From the NCBI GenBank assembly GCA_030604065.1, contig JAUVWO010000003.1:1-37794 (forward strand): a stretch of 37,794 nt of DNA, read 5' to 3'. Position 1 is the stretch's first letter. Every line of letters begins with the position of its first letter. This stretch comes from Methanomassiliicoccales archaeon (GTDB lineage Archaea; Thermoplasmatota; Thermoplasmata; Methanomassiliicoccales; JAUVWO01). Made by a program: the position numbers and the translations under genes. The notes under the pieces were generated by a model. That model searched no databases. It was not told where the DNA came from and was given only the letters and a program-made list of their open reading frames with translations. Of this stretch, positions 1 through 9,673 are shown in pieces.

Positions 1-1307
1 ATAGCACTGTTGATCACTCCGGCCACGGCAAGCCAGGCCACCCAATCAGAGACCCCATAATCAAGGGCCGCATTTATGGGGGTCGCGAACAGGAAGAACT
101 TGGACGCGAAACCGGCCAACGGCGGTATACCTGCCAGTGAGAGCAGGAATAGGGTCATACACAGGGCGATAGCAGGATTTCTCTGGCCAAGCCCCTTGTA
201 GTCCGCTATCTTCTCCCCCAGACCTGCATAGGCCAGGGCGGCGACCGCTATGAACGCGCCACCCTTCATGAAGGCATGGGTTATCATGTGGAATATACCA
301 GCGCCCACAGCCCACTGGGCCAGATTCATGCCATCGGGGGTGACGATGCCATAGGCCTCGGCCGCCACCGGAAGCATGATCAGGATGTATCCCGCTTGAG
401 CGATTGATGAGTACGCCAGCATCCTTTTGATGCTCGTTTGGGATATGGCCACCACGTTGCCCCATGTCATGGTCACCACCGCAAGCACGGCGATGATCAG
501 GGTCCAATCGGACTTGATGGCAATGAGACTGATCAAGAACAGCTTCATCAAGGCCACCAGGCCCATCTTCTTGGAGCCTGCCGCCAGGAAGGCGGTGATG
601 GGAGTGGGAGCACCCTCGTAGACATCGGGGGCCCACATGTGGAAGGGCACCATAGCGATCTTGAAACCGAACCCGGCCATCAACATCACCATGGCGATCA
701 TCATCATAGGGGCCATCCCGCTGATATCGGCCACGGCAATGCCGATGGCCTCAAAGTTGGTCTCACCGGTGAGACCGTATAGCAACGAGATGCCGAATAG
801 AGCGATCGCCGAGCTCAGCGCACCTATGATGAAGTACTTCATCGATGCCTCCGCCGACTTGGGATCGGATTTCCTGAATCCCACCAATGCGAAGGAGGAT
901 ATGCTGGTCAGCTCGATGCCTATGAACAGCGCGATCAGGTCCAGAGAGGTTGCCACGAACAACATACCACAGGTAGCCAGCAGTATGAGCGCGTAGTATT
1001 CACCACCATGTGGATCGCTCTCTATGTATCGGTACGAGGCGGCGACCACATAGGACGCCACTGCTATGAACAGCAGCATGAAGAGCGCCGAGAAGCTGTC
1101 CAGCTGGAACATGCCCTCGAACGGCTGATACACTGCGGTTCCAAGCAGGAACTGGATGACCAGGGATCCTGAGATCCCCAGGCCTACGAGAGTGGCGAGC
1201 GCGGTCACCTTGTTCGACTTGCCTATCATGCCGATCGCGGGTACGATGAGCGCGAAGATCAGCAGCACTATTATCGGTGCTAGGGATGAGAAATCAGGTA
1301 ATGCCAT
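1..1307 (-). CDS. nuoN/fpoN: Fpo/NADH-quinone oxidoreductase-like subunit N (partial, runs off left edge)
   Basis: Manual translation of the minus strand from 1307: MALPDFSSLAPIIVLLIFALIVPAIG...; antiporter-like motifs (FKIAMVPFHMWAPDVYEGAPTPITAFLA), no stop to the window edge; TGATG overlap with upstream nuoM. Absent from the supplied ORF list because it has no stop in the window. Confidence 0.93.
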   Translation of the reverse strand, partial: MALPDFSSLAPIIVLLIFALIVPAIGMIGKSNKVTALATLVGLGISGSLVIQFLLGTAVYQPFEGMFQLDSFSALFMLLFIAVASYVVAASYRYIESDPHGGEYYALILLATCGMLFVATSLDLIALFIGIELTSISSFALVGFRKSDPKSAEASMKYFIIGALSSAIALFGISLLYGLTGETNFEAIGIAVADISGMAPMMMIAMVMLMAGFGFKIAMVPFHMWAPDVYEGAPTPITAFLAAGSKKMGLVALMKLFLISLIAIKSDWTLIIAVLAVVTMTWGNVVAISQTSIKRMLAYSSIAQAGYILIMLPVAAEAYGIVTPDGMNLAQWAVGAGIFHMITHAFMKGGAFIAVAALAYAGLGEKIADYKGLGQRNPAIALCMTLFLLSLAGIPPLAGFASKFFLFATPINAALDYGVSDWVAWLAVAGVINSA

Positions 1308-2818
1308 CAGATCACCCCCATGCAACTGGCGAAGCTGGAGATCAGGTCGGCTAGCTCATTGGCGTACGGGCTGAAATAGTCCCAGATCAGACCGGGGAAG
1401 ACACCGAAGACCAGCAGCAACAGGCACATGGTGCCCAGAGCGGCGGCCTCGTACCAGTGCACATCGTACAGGTGCGAGGTGTCGATCTTGTCAGTCAGCG
1501 GTCCGAAGATGGAGCGCTGCATCGCCCATAGATGGTAGGCCGCGGTCAGCGGGACGCTGATCAGGACCACCCACACCAACATACCAAACGCTTGATAGGT
1601 GGCTAGGAAGGTTGCGAACTCCGAAACGAAGCCCACGAGACTCGGCAGGCCAAGCGAGGCCATGAAGCCGATCATCATGAACGCCGAAAGATTGGGCATC
1701 TTCTGTGCCAGGCCACCGAGCAGAGGTATCTCCCTCGTACCAGCGGAGTGTTGGATCACACCACAGGCCATGAAGAGCACCGCAGTGATTAGGCCGTGGG
1801 CGAACATCTGGAACGATGCCGCTGTCAGACCCAATGGAGTCAACGTAGCGATGCCCAACATCACGAATCCCATGTGACCCACCGACGAGAACGCCACCAT
1901 CTTCTTTAGGTCCGTCTGGGCCAAGCATGCGAAGGTGGCGTACACGATGGATATCGCCGCTATGGCGAACATGAACATCTGGAACTCCAGGGCGGCGACC
2001 GGTAGATTGGGCAATGCGATACGGATCAGACCGTAGGCGCCCATCTTAAGCATCACCGCGGCCAGCAGCACCGATCCAGCGGTAGGCGCCTCGACGTGCG
2101 CGTCAGGCAACCAAGTATGGAACGGCACCACCGGCATCTTGACCGCGAACCCGATGAAGAGACCGGCGAATATCATCAACTGCAGGTCCTTGGCGATGTT
2201 AGGCGCCACCTGAGCGATGTCCTTCATCAGGAAGTTGCCCGTCGACGCCTCGAAGAACAAAGCGAAGATCGACAACAACATGGCCAGCGAGGCCACGTGG
2301 GTATAGATGAAGAACTTGATGGACGAATACGCCTTCCTGGGTCCCCCCCATATCGCTATGAGGAAGAACATGGGGATCAGCGTGAACTCCCAGAAGATAT
2401 AGAACAGGAAGTAGTCCATGGACATGAACACACCCATGACACCAGCGTTCATTGCCAGGAGCAAAGCGAAGTACTGGCTACCTCTCTTGCTGACATCCCA
2501 GGAGAACACAACGGCGATGAAGGTGACCAAAGTGGTCAGCAACACCATGGGCAGGCTGAGCCCGTCCACTCCCAGGGACCAGTATATTGTGAAGGCTTTG
2601 TCTCCGAGGGCGGTGGATATCCACACATACTGCTCCTCGAACTGCATACCCCCACCCATGTTGAACTGGGTGAAGAGGAACAAGGTAATGACCAGGGGTA
2701 TGGCGGAGAATGCCACCGCGATGGCCCTGGCCCAGTTGGTCCTAGACCCCATCATGAAGGCCAGGATGGCCCCCAGCATGGGGAAGAGTATCAACATTGT
2801 GAGCCAATAGTCAAACAT
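1307..2818 (-). CDS. nuoM/fpoM: Complex I-like subunit M
   Basis: 503 aa; PVVPFHTWLPDAHVEAPTAGSVLLAAVMLKMGAYGLIR antiporter-like signature; operon position. Confidence 0.96.
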   Translation of the reverse strand: MFDYWLTMLILFPMLGAILAFMMGSRTNWARAIAVAFSAIPLVITLFLFTQFNMGGGMQFEEQYVWISTALGDKAFTIYWSLGVDGLSLPMVLLTTLVTFIAVVFSWDVSKRGSQYFALLLAMNAGVMGVFMSMDYFLFYIFWEFTLIPMFFLIAIWGGPRKAYSSIKFFIYTHVASLAMLLSIFALFFEASTGNFLMKDIAQVAPNIAKDLQLMIFAGLFIGFAVKMPVVPFHTWLPDAHVEAPTAGSVLLAAVMLKMGAYGLIRIALPNLPVAALEFQMFMFAIAAISIVYATFACLAQTDLKKMVAFSSVGHMGFVMLGIATLTPLGLTAASFQMFAHGLITAVLFMACGVIQHSAGTREIPLLGGLAQKMPNLSAFMMIGFMASLGLPSLVGFVSEFATFLATYQAFGMLVWVVLISVPLTAAYHLWAMQRSIFGPLTDKIDTSHLYDVHWYEAAALGTMCLLLLVFGVFPGLIWDYFSPYANELADLISSFASCMGVI

Positions 2819-4792
2819 TCACAGACCTCCTACAAGGTACGCGAGTATCAGTATCACTGACAGTCCCGCAATGACGACAGCGGCGTAGTTGTGCACGTTC
2901 CCGGTCTGCGCCTTCGAGAGGCGACGACCGAATCCCGTGATGCTACCGCTGACACCGTTGACGATACCGTCGATCCCGTTCTTGTCAAAGTAATCGACCA
3001 CCTTGGCCACCGGATAGATGACCTTGAGGCCGATCCCATCGAAAGCCTGGGGGAAGTAGTAGCGCTGCTGCAGCGTCTTGTAGACCTTGGCCCCTCCGGG
3101 GGAGGTTATCACATTGTCCACGTTGACAGAGCGCTTGACGTACATGTAATAGGCCAGAACTATGCCTGCGACGGCCAGACCTACGGACAGGTATGTCTTC
3201 CAATCGGTGAATATCTCCCCAAGCAGTTCCATTGATGTGATGTCATGGGCGTGACCGAAGAAGATACGGGACAAGAACCCGTCACCGATGAACAAGGCGA
3301 AGCCGGAGCTGAACGCGAAGACCGCCAGCACGACCAAGGGACCGGCCATGGAGGCCGGCGACTCGTGGGCGTGCTTGCATGCCTCCCCTTCCTCTCCAGC
3401 GAAGGTCATGAACCACAGCCTGAACATATAGAAAGCGGTCATGAAGGCGGTGATGGCGCCAAGGGCCCACAGGAGATAGAACATACTGTTGGCCTCTGCG
3501 GCATTCCAGACCGATGCCAGCACCTCATCCTTACTCCAGAATCCGCTGAACGGCGGAATCCCAGAGATGGATAGCGCGGCCACTAGCATCGCTATGCTGG
3601 TCACCTTCATCTTGCGTGATAGACCGCCCATCTTTCGCATGTCCTCCGTGCCCACGGCATGTATCACCGATCCGGCGCACAGGAAGAGCAGTGCCTTGAA
3701 GAAGGCGTGGTTGAACATATGGAACGTGCTGGCGGAGTATCCGTCAGCATATCCCAGATAGTAGAACGCATACCCGCCCGCTCCAAGGGCCAGCATCATA
3801 TAGGCTAGCTGGCTGATGGTAGAGTATGCGAGCACACGTTTTATGTTCATATTATTGAGCGCCATCGATGCGGCGAAGATCGCGGTGACCCCACCGATAA
3901 TGGCGATGACCAGCAGCACGTCCGGAACTTGGACGTACAGAGGGAAGGACCTGGCGACTAGGTAGACGCCGCCCTTGACCATGGTGGCTGCGTGAATGAG
4001 GGCGGACACAGTGGTCGGACCCTCCATCGCATCGGGAAGCCAATCATGTAGCGGAAACTGGGCGCTCTTGCCTATTGCACCGCCGAATATCAGCAGCATG
4101 GCGATCTGCAGGTTGTCCCAAGGCAGAGTGCCCATGGACGGGTCCACGATCGCTCGGTCGAACAGGTGAGTGTAGTTGAGGTCACCGAACTCGATGAACA
4201 GGATGATGATACCGGTCATCAGCATCACATCGCCCACTCTGGTGACCAGGAACGCCTTCTTGGCCGCGGAGGCGGCCGAGGGCCTGTGATTCCAGAACCC
4301 TATGAGCAGGTAGGAACATAGACCCATGATCTCCCAAAAGATGAACATCTCCAGGTAGTTGGAAGCGACCACCAGTCCGAACATGCCGGTTGCGAACAGA
4401 CATACCTCGGCATAGTAGCGTCTCTTCCTCGCACCCTCCTCGTGCATGTAGCCGATGGAGTAGACGAAAATAAGGAAGATCAGTATGCTGACGAATATCA
4501 GCATCATTGCGGTCAGGTTGTCCAGATAGATACCGAACTCAATGGTCAGGTCGTCGGTCAGCTGCAGCCAAGTGGTCTGCATGACGAAGGCCTCATCCGG
4601 CGTGGCCAGATCCCTTAAGAGGATCTCGATACCAACCCATATGGACAAGACACAGGCAGAAGCGGCGGCGATTATGGCCACCGGGGCTCCGCCCTCCTTC
4701 ATCCTGCCCCCAAAGAAGCCGATGATGATGAAACCGAGCACGGGTAGCAGCGGGATCAACCATGCGTATTGCAGTATGTCCATGTCTACCAC
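2819..4792 (-). CDS. nuoL/fpoL: Complex I-like subunit L
   Basis: 657 aa; SAQFPLHDWLPDAMEGPTTVSALIHAATMVKGGVYLVAR signature; C-terminal extension. Confidence 0.96.
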   Translation of the reverse strand: MVDMDILQYAWLIPLLPVLGFIIIGFFGGRMKEGGAPVAIIAAASACVLSIWVGIEILLRDLATPDEAFVMQTTWLQLTDDLTIEFGIYLDNLTAMMLIFVSILIFLIFVYSIGYMHEEGARKRRYYAEVCLFATGMFGLVVASNYLEMFIFWEIMGLCSYLLIGFWNHRPSAASAAKKAFLVTRVGDVMLMTGIIILFIEFGDLNYTHLFDRAIVDPSMGTLPWDNLQIAMLLIFGGAIGKSAQFPLHDWLPDAMEGPTTVSALIHAATMVKGGVYLVARSFPLYVQVPDVLLVIAIIGGVTAIFAASMALNNMNIKRVLAYSTISQLAYMMLALGAGGYAFYYLGYADGYSASTFHMFNHAFFKALLFLCAGSVIHAVGTEDMRKMGGLSRKMKVTSIAMLVAALSISGIPPFSGFWSKDEVLASVWNAAEANSMFYLLWALGAITAFMTAFYMFRLWFMTFAGEEGEACKHAHESPASMAGPLVVLAVFAFSSGFALFIGDGFLSRIFFGHAHDITSMELLGEIFTDWKTYLSVGLAVAGIVLAYYMYVKRSVNVDNVITSPGGAKVYKTLQQRYYFPQAFDGIGLKVIYPVAKVVDYFDKNGIDGIVNGVSGSITGFGRRLSKAQTGNVHNYAAVVIAGLSVILILAYLVGGL

Positions 4793-5088
4793 CTCATGAT
4801 GTTGACTTCATCGATGTCGGTCGTTCCACGGGACTTGTACAGATTGAGCAGTATGGCCAGTCCCACGGCCACCTCGGCAGCGGCGATCGCCATCGATATC
4901 AGAGCGAACGCCTGCCCCCTTGAATCGTTGAAGAACGATGAGAACGTTATGAAGTTCATGTTCGCAGCGTTGAGCATTATCTCAACTGACATCAGCACCA
5001 CGATGCCGTTCTTGGCGGTCATCACACCATAGGCGCCGATGACAAAGAGTATGGCTGCGAATCCCAGGAAATACTCGATCGGTATCAT
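4786..5088 (-). CDS. nuoK/fpoK: Complex I-like subunit K
   Basis: 100 aa; GVMTAKNGIVVLMSVEIMLNAANMNFI typical NuoK. Confidence 0.95.
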   Translation of the reverse strand: MIPIEYFLGFAAILFVIGAYGVMTAKNGIVVLMSVEIMLNAANMNFITFSSFFNDSRGQAFALISMAIAAAEVAVGLAILLNLYKSRGTTDIDEVNIMRW

Positions 5089-5321
5089 TCTTCACCCTCC
5101 TCCTTCGACAGGAAGGTCCCGCCGAGTAACGACGAGAACATGACGAATGCAAGCACCAGCAAGGCGGCGCCGAACAGCTCGAACAGTACCAGGGCCACAT
5201 CCCCGAAGGCGATGGACGACATGGTCTCCGAGCCCCACTCGACACTCACGATGGAACCAAGCATGATCACTAATAGCACCATACTGGCCAATCCAGCCGT
5301 GACCTTGTTGTTCACTTGCAC
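5085..5321 (-). CDS. nuoJ/fpoJ: Complex I-like subunit J, C-terminal part (split J)
   Basis: 78 aa membrane protein between J(N) and K; size and position match the split FpoJ arrangement. Confidence 0.8.
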   Translation of the reverse strand: MQVNNKVTAGLASMVLLVIMLGSIVSVEWGSETMSSIAFGDVALVLFELFGAALLVLAFVMFSSLLGGTFLSKEEGEE

Positions 5322-5695
5322 TCCTCCTCGTCAGTGAATACCGGACAGGTGCCGGTATCTCCAGGCAGCTTCTTCTTGGTCACCATGATGCCGAACACGA
5401 ACAGGATGCTGATGGCACCGAGGTACACCAGTATCTGCAGTATTCCTAGCAGGGTCGCCTCTAAAAAGAAGAAGGTGAAACCCACGCCAGCAAAGGTCAG
5501 GGCCATATAGAGGGCCGAGTGCACGACCTCCTTGGAGGTGACGCAGTACACGGCCCCCATTATGGTAGTGACCGCGATCATGAGGAAGAAGAAGGTGTCC
5601 CAGCCGAAGTCCTCGATAGCGTAGATCCAAGAGACCATAGCCAGTATCACAATGACCAGCATAGCGGCCCAAAATGTCTTCCAGCCAGATTTCAT
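5312..5695 (-). CDS. nuoJ/fpoJ: Complex I-like subunit J, N-terminal part
   Basis: 127 aa; VVHSALYMALTFAGVGFTFFFLEATLLGILQILVYLGAISILFVFGIMV typical NuoJ. Confidence 0.93.
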   Translation of the reverse strand: MKSGWKTFWAAMLVIVILAMVSWIYAIEDFGWDTFFFLMIAVTTIMGAVYCVTSKEVVHSALYMALTFAGVGFTFFFLEATLLGILQILVYLGAISILFVFGIMVTKKKLPGDTGTCPVFTDEEECK

Positions 5696-6441
5696 CAGAG
5701 CACCTCCTCAATATACATACAATCCTTAGGGCAGCCATCGATGCAGGTCTCGCAGACCACGCAATCCTCAGCCACGATCTTGGGCCTCTTGATAGGCTTG
5801 CCCTTAGCGTTGGTACCCACCTCCACCATCTCTATACAGTTGGTGGGGCAGTTCTTGGCGCACTTGCCACAACCGATACAGACATCGTTGTCGTACGCCA
5901 CGTAGTCACGGTCCCAAGGCGACTTGGCCTCTGGATCCGCAATGCCCTTCTCCAAGTCGGAAATGAGCACCTCATCGAGATGCACCTCATTGCCGGGCTC
6001 GTAGTCGGGCCAGGCCAGCTCATAGGGGTCGAACATCAATCCTTCCCTGGTGAACGAGCTCAACTCGAACTCCCGAGTGACGATCATAGCGTCAGTGGGA
6101 CAATACTCAGCGCAGTAACCGCACATCATACAGCGCCCGAGGAATATCTGCGGACGCTTGACCTTGCCCAGCTCTGGATCGTCCACCTCCACCATCTCGA
6201 TACAGGTGGTAGGGCATATGCGGGAGCATTTGCCACAGCCGATGCACTTGTCGAAGCGCAGGCCTGGACGTCCGCGGTAATTGGCGGGCAGGTTCTCGAT
6301 CTCATCAGGGTACTGGATGGTGTGTGGTCGGTTGATCGTGGTGCGGAGCATGGTCTTGAACGTGGTCCACATAGGTTTGAGGATCCACAGGTGCTTCGCG
6401 GTGTTGGGTGCATTGGCCGGACGCTCTACCATCCGAACCAC
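5695..6441 (-). CDS. nuoI/fpoI: Complex I-like subunit I with duplicated ferredoxin domain (four 4Fe-4S motifs)
   Basis: 248 aa; CIGCGKCSRICP, CMMCGYCAEYCP, CIGCGKCAKNCP, CVVCETCIDGCP. Confidence 0.93.
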   Translation of the reverse strand: MVRMVERPANAPNTAKHLWILKPMWTTFKTMLRTTINRPHTIQYPDEIENLPANYRGRPGLRFDKCIGCGKCSRICPTTCIEMVEVDDPELGKVKRPQIFLGRCMMCGYCAEYCPTDAMIVTREFELSSFTREGLMFDPYELAWPDYEPGNEVHLDEVLISDLEKGIADPEAKSPWDRDYVAYDNDVCIGCGKCAKNCPTNCIEMVEVGTNAKGKPIKRPKIVAEDCVVCETCIDGCPKDCMYIEEVL

Positions 6442-7511
6442 CCCCAGTACTTAGCTGCTATCACAAATATCAGGTTGATTATCGACAACGGGAACAGCCT
6501 CCTCCATCCCAGGTTGATAATGATGTCAGTGGTGACACGGACCAAAGAGGCGCGAATCCAGATGTAGATGAACCAGATGATAAACACCTTGGCCAGATAC
6601 CAAACGAAACCGGGCAGGATGTCCGGACCAGCGAAGCCGCCCAGGAACAGATAGACCATCATTGCTATGGTCACGTAGCCACGGAAGTAGTCGCCCAGCA
6701 TTACCAGGCCCCATCGCATGCCACCGATCTCTGTCTGCCATCCCTCTACCAGCTCCGCCTCTGCCTCAGGCAGGTCAAATGGGGTCCTCTCCGATTCCGC
6801 GATGGCGGCGACGAAGAAAGTGATGAAACCGATGAACATGGGCAGTATGAACCAGCCGTGCTCCGCCTGGAACTCAGTGAGCCCAACGAACGTCCATGTA
6901 CCAGCAGCGAGGACCACGGCCACGATGCAGAGCAGCATGGGGATCTCGTAGCTGATCATCTGGGTGGCGGCCCTGAGGCCGCCCATAACGGAATACTTGC
7001 AGTTACCGGCCCATCCGGCTATGAGTATCATCAGCGGGGGCAGGCAGAACAATCCGAAGATGAACAGCACACCCACGTCGTAGTTCAGAAGGAATATCTG
7101 GTCACTTATGGGCACCGCGCCAGCGCACAGGACACTGATGCCTATGAGCAGGGCGGTGGACCATGTGTAGACCATGTCGTCAACGCCCTGGGGGATGATT
7201 ATCTGCTTGCCGAATGTCTTGAGTCCATCAGCGAAGTTGCACAGGTAACCCAGGGGACCGACCTGTGTCGCTCTCCGGTCCATCATCCTGCCTAGCACCT
7301 TCCGTTCCATCCATATCATGGTTAGGCACAGCATGAAGGAGACGGCGAATATCACTATGGTCTGGATCAGCAATGAGAGTATGTGCATGGTGTTGAAACT
7401 GGCCCACCAGTCTGCCCAACCATGCCATCCTAATCCATTGTTGACCCAGTTGATTATCGCCACCAGGATTTCGGCTATGTCGTGTGAGAAGTCGTATACC
7501 GTGTATACCAT
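6426..7511 (-). CDS. nuoH/fpoH: Complex I-like subunit H
   Basis: 361 aa; ERKVLGRMMDRRATQVGPLG and ESERTPFDLPEAEAELVEGW signatures. Confidence 0.97.
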   Translation of the reverse strand: MVYTVYDFSHDIAEILVAIINWVNNGLGWHGWADWWASFNTMHILSLLIQTIVIFAVSFMLCLTMIWMERKVLGRMMDRRATQVGPLGYLCNFADGLKTFGKQIIIPQGVDDMVYTWSTALLIGISVLCAGAVPISDQIFLLNYDVGVLFIFGLFCLPPLMILIAGWAGNCKYSVMGGLRAATQMISYEIPMLLCIVAVVLAAGTWTFVGLTEFQAEHGWFILPMFIGFITFFVAAIAESERTPFDLPEAEAELVEGWQTEIGGMRWGLVMLGDYFRGYVTIAMMVYLFLGGFAGPDILPGFVWYLAKVFIIWFIYIWIRASLVRVTTDIIINLGWRRLFPLSIINLIFVIAAKYWGWFGW

Positions 7512-7515
7512 GTGA

Positions 7516-8601
7516 TCACCGGTCCGTTTCTCCGATACAGATGTCTATCGTTCCCATGATGGCAGGGATGTCGGCTATCTTGTACCCCATGCATAGGCGC
7601 TTCGCCAACGAAGTGTTGACGAAGTTGGGCGAACGGATGCTGACCCGGTAGGGTCTCTCGGTCCCATCGCCCACCACATAGGCCATCGACTCTCCGCGCG
7701 GATCCTCGATCCGGGCCATCCCAGTGCCGACCGGCGCCTTACGAGGCACCTTTACCCTGATGGGGCCGGACTTGGGCATCCTCTCCACGCACTGGCGGAT
7801 GAGGTCGCAGCTGGTCTTGATCTCCTCCAGCCTGACCATCCATCGAGACCATGCATCGCCACCGTTATCGACGGCGGCCTCGAAGTCGAGCTCCTCGTAG
7901 ATCTCATACGGGTCCTTCTTCCGGATGTCCCACGGAATTCCACAAGCCCTCAGATTGGGACCAGAAAAGCCCATATTGATCGCTTCCTCGGCGGATATCT
8001 TACCCACACCGATGGTCCTCTCCTGAAATATCTTGGACTGCACCGACAGCGACTCGTGCTCCTTCATACGGAAATCGACATGATCCGCGAAACGCACACA
8101 GGCGTCGAGGAAGTTCGGGGGCAGCTCGTTGCGCACCCCGCCGATCCTCGGGTAGTTGGTGGTAAGCCTCTGCCCGCACAGCTGCACGAACAGGTCCATG
8201 GCGATCTCCCTCTCTCTGAGTCCGTACAGGAATATGGTGAAATTGCCCAGATCGGTGCCCACCGCAGCCAGCCACATGAAATGCGACGAGATCCTGTTGA
8301 TCTCGTCAGTGATCGTCCGTATCCACATGGCCCGCTCGGGCACTTCAATACCGTACAGGTCCTCGACACCCATCACGTACAAGTGGCTCCACGACATCGA
8401 AGAGCAGTAGCACAGACGGTCGGCCATAGGTATTATCTGGGGGTACAAGCGTGCTTCGCACTCCTTCTCCCAGCCTCGGTGCAGGTACCCGATGATGGGG
8501 TCTGCATCGGTGACGACCTCGCCGTCCAGCTTGACCTTCAGGGTCCACAGCCCATGGTTGAATGGATGCTGCGGCCCCATGTTGACCCACATCTCTGCCA
8601 T
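7516..8601 (-). CDS. nuoD/fpoD: Complex I-like subunit D (49 kDa type)
   Basis: 361 aa; MGPQHPFNHGLWTLKVKLDGE, HRGWEKECEARLYPQ, C-terminal DIPAIMGTIDICIGETDR. Confidence 0.96.
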   Translation of the reverse strand: MAEMWVNMGPQHPFNHGLWTLKVKLDGEVVTDADPIIGYLHRGWEKECEARLYPQIIPMADRLCYCSSMSWSHLYVMGVEDLYGIEVPERAMWIRTITDEINRISSHFMWLAAVGTDLGNFTIFLYGLREREIAMDLFVQLCGQRLTTNYPRIGGVRNELPPNFLDACVRFADHVDFRMKEHESLSVQSKIFQERTIGVGKISAEEAINMGFSGPNLRACGIPWDIRKKDPYEIYEELDFEAAVDNGGDAWSRWMVRLEEIKTSCDLIRQCVERMPKSGPIRVKVPRKAPVGTGMARIEDPRGESMAYVVGDGTERPYRVSIRSPNFVNTSLAKRLCMGYKIADIPAIMGTIDICIGETDR

Positions 8602-9077
8602 TATATCTGCCTCCCTACCTTGAAGCTCTTCCGGAACGGGAAGAACTTATAATCATCAGCTAGCAACAGCTGCTCCATGCGGGGGTGTCCCTTGAAATCG
8701 ATACCGAACAGTTCGAAGGTCTCCCGCTCATGCCAGTTGGCCCCTTCCCATAGAGGCGTGACGGAATCCACGACGAGGTCATCGTTAGGAATGTCCACCA
8801 GGATCTCGACCAGCACCCCGGTCTCGTAGTTGGATATATGATGGACGGTCTGCATGTGCTCGACCCAATCGATACCGGAGACCATGGAACAGTGAGCGAA
8901 GTTGAGCTCGTCCTTGAGCATGGTGCACAGCTCGAAGAGCCGTTCACGCTTGGCCTTGAAGCTTATCCTCCTCGCCTTCTGCGATTGCAGGTCTACATCA
9001 CCAGCAAAGTGCGACTGCACCGCCTGGATGACCGCCTCCTCACTGGGGGCAAGGATCTTATTAGCGTTTCCTTCCAT
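8601..9077 (-). CDS. nuoC/fpoC: Complex I-like subunit C (30 kDa type)
   Basis: 158 aa; WHERETFELFGIDFKGHPRMEQLLL signature. Confidence 0.95.
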   Translation of the reverse strand: MEGNANKILAPSEEAVIQAVQSHFAGDVDLQSQKARRISFKAKRERLFELCTMLKDELNFAHCSMVSGIDWVEHMQTVHHISNYETGVLVEILVDIPNDDLVVDSVTPLWEGANWHERETFELFGIDFKGHPRMEQLLLADDYKFFPFRKSFKVGRQI

Positions 9078-9091
9078 GTGATCACCTCGGA

Positions 9092-9673
9092 CTACTCCCG
9101 ACCTCTTGCGTTCAGGAACAGGCCCTTCTCGCCGATCTCGGCGGATATCTTCTGCTGCAGCAGCATGAAGCCGTCGATCAAGGCGTCCGGACGCGCCGGG
9201 CAGCCTGGTACATACACATCGACCGGGATGAACGAGTCCACGCCCTGAATGATATTGAACGAATCATACCAAGGACCTCCGGATATGGCGCACTCCCCCA
9301 TCGCCACCACCCACTTAGGGTCCGGCATCTGTTCGTATAGACGCCTCAGGGCTGGCCTGACCTTCTTGGTGACCCAGCCATTGACAAGCAATACATCGGT
9401 CTGTCTCGGGGACGAACGATATATGGTTCCCAATCGCTCCAGATCGAACTTGGAGTCCGATGCCGCCGCCATCTCCAGGGCGCAACATGCGAGCCCGAAA
9501 TGCAGCGGATGTATGGAATTCTTGAAGGCCCATGCCTCCACAGGCCCCAATATCTTGTTCAACCCTTTCTGGACGCCAGTGGCCTTCATGAGCTCCTCGA
9601 TCTTCTCCGTAGACCAGTTCATGAACTCCCCTGCTGACATCCCTACCGCATACGGATAGATGCTCATATCCAT
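9092..9673 (-). CDS. nuoB/fpoB: Complex I-like subunit B (20 kDa type)
   Basis: Start trimmed to MDMSIYPYAVG; N2 cluster Cys in ACCALEM, GECAISGG, VPGCPARPDALIDG. The longer ORF start (9742) would overlap nuoA. Confidence 0.94.
   Translation of the reverse strand: MDMSIYPYAVGMSAGEFMNWSTEKIEELMKATGVQKGLNKILGPVEAWAFKNSIHPLHFGLACCALEMAAASDSKFDLERLGTIYRSSPRQTDVLLVNGWVTKKVRPALRRLYEQMPDPKWVVAMGECAISGGPWYDSFNIIQGVDSFIPVDVYVPGCPARPDALIDGFMLLQQKISAEIGEKGLFLNARGRE

Noticed and set aside
5674-7295. Long plus-strand ORFs (297 aa at 5674-6567; 295 aa at 6408-7295)
   Set aside because: Antisense shadows of nuoI/nuoH; low-complexity His/Gln/Asp-rich translations with no recognisable family, overlapping clearly real genes.
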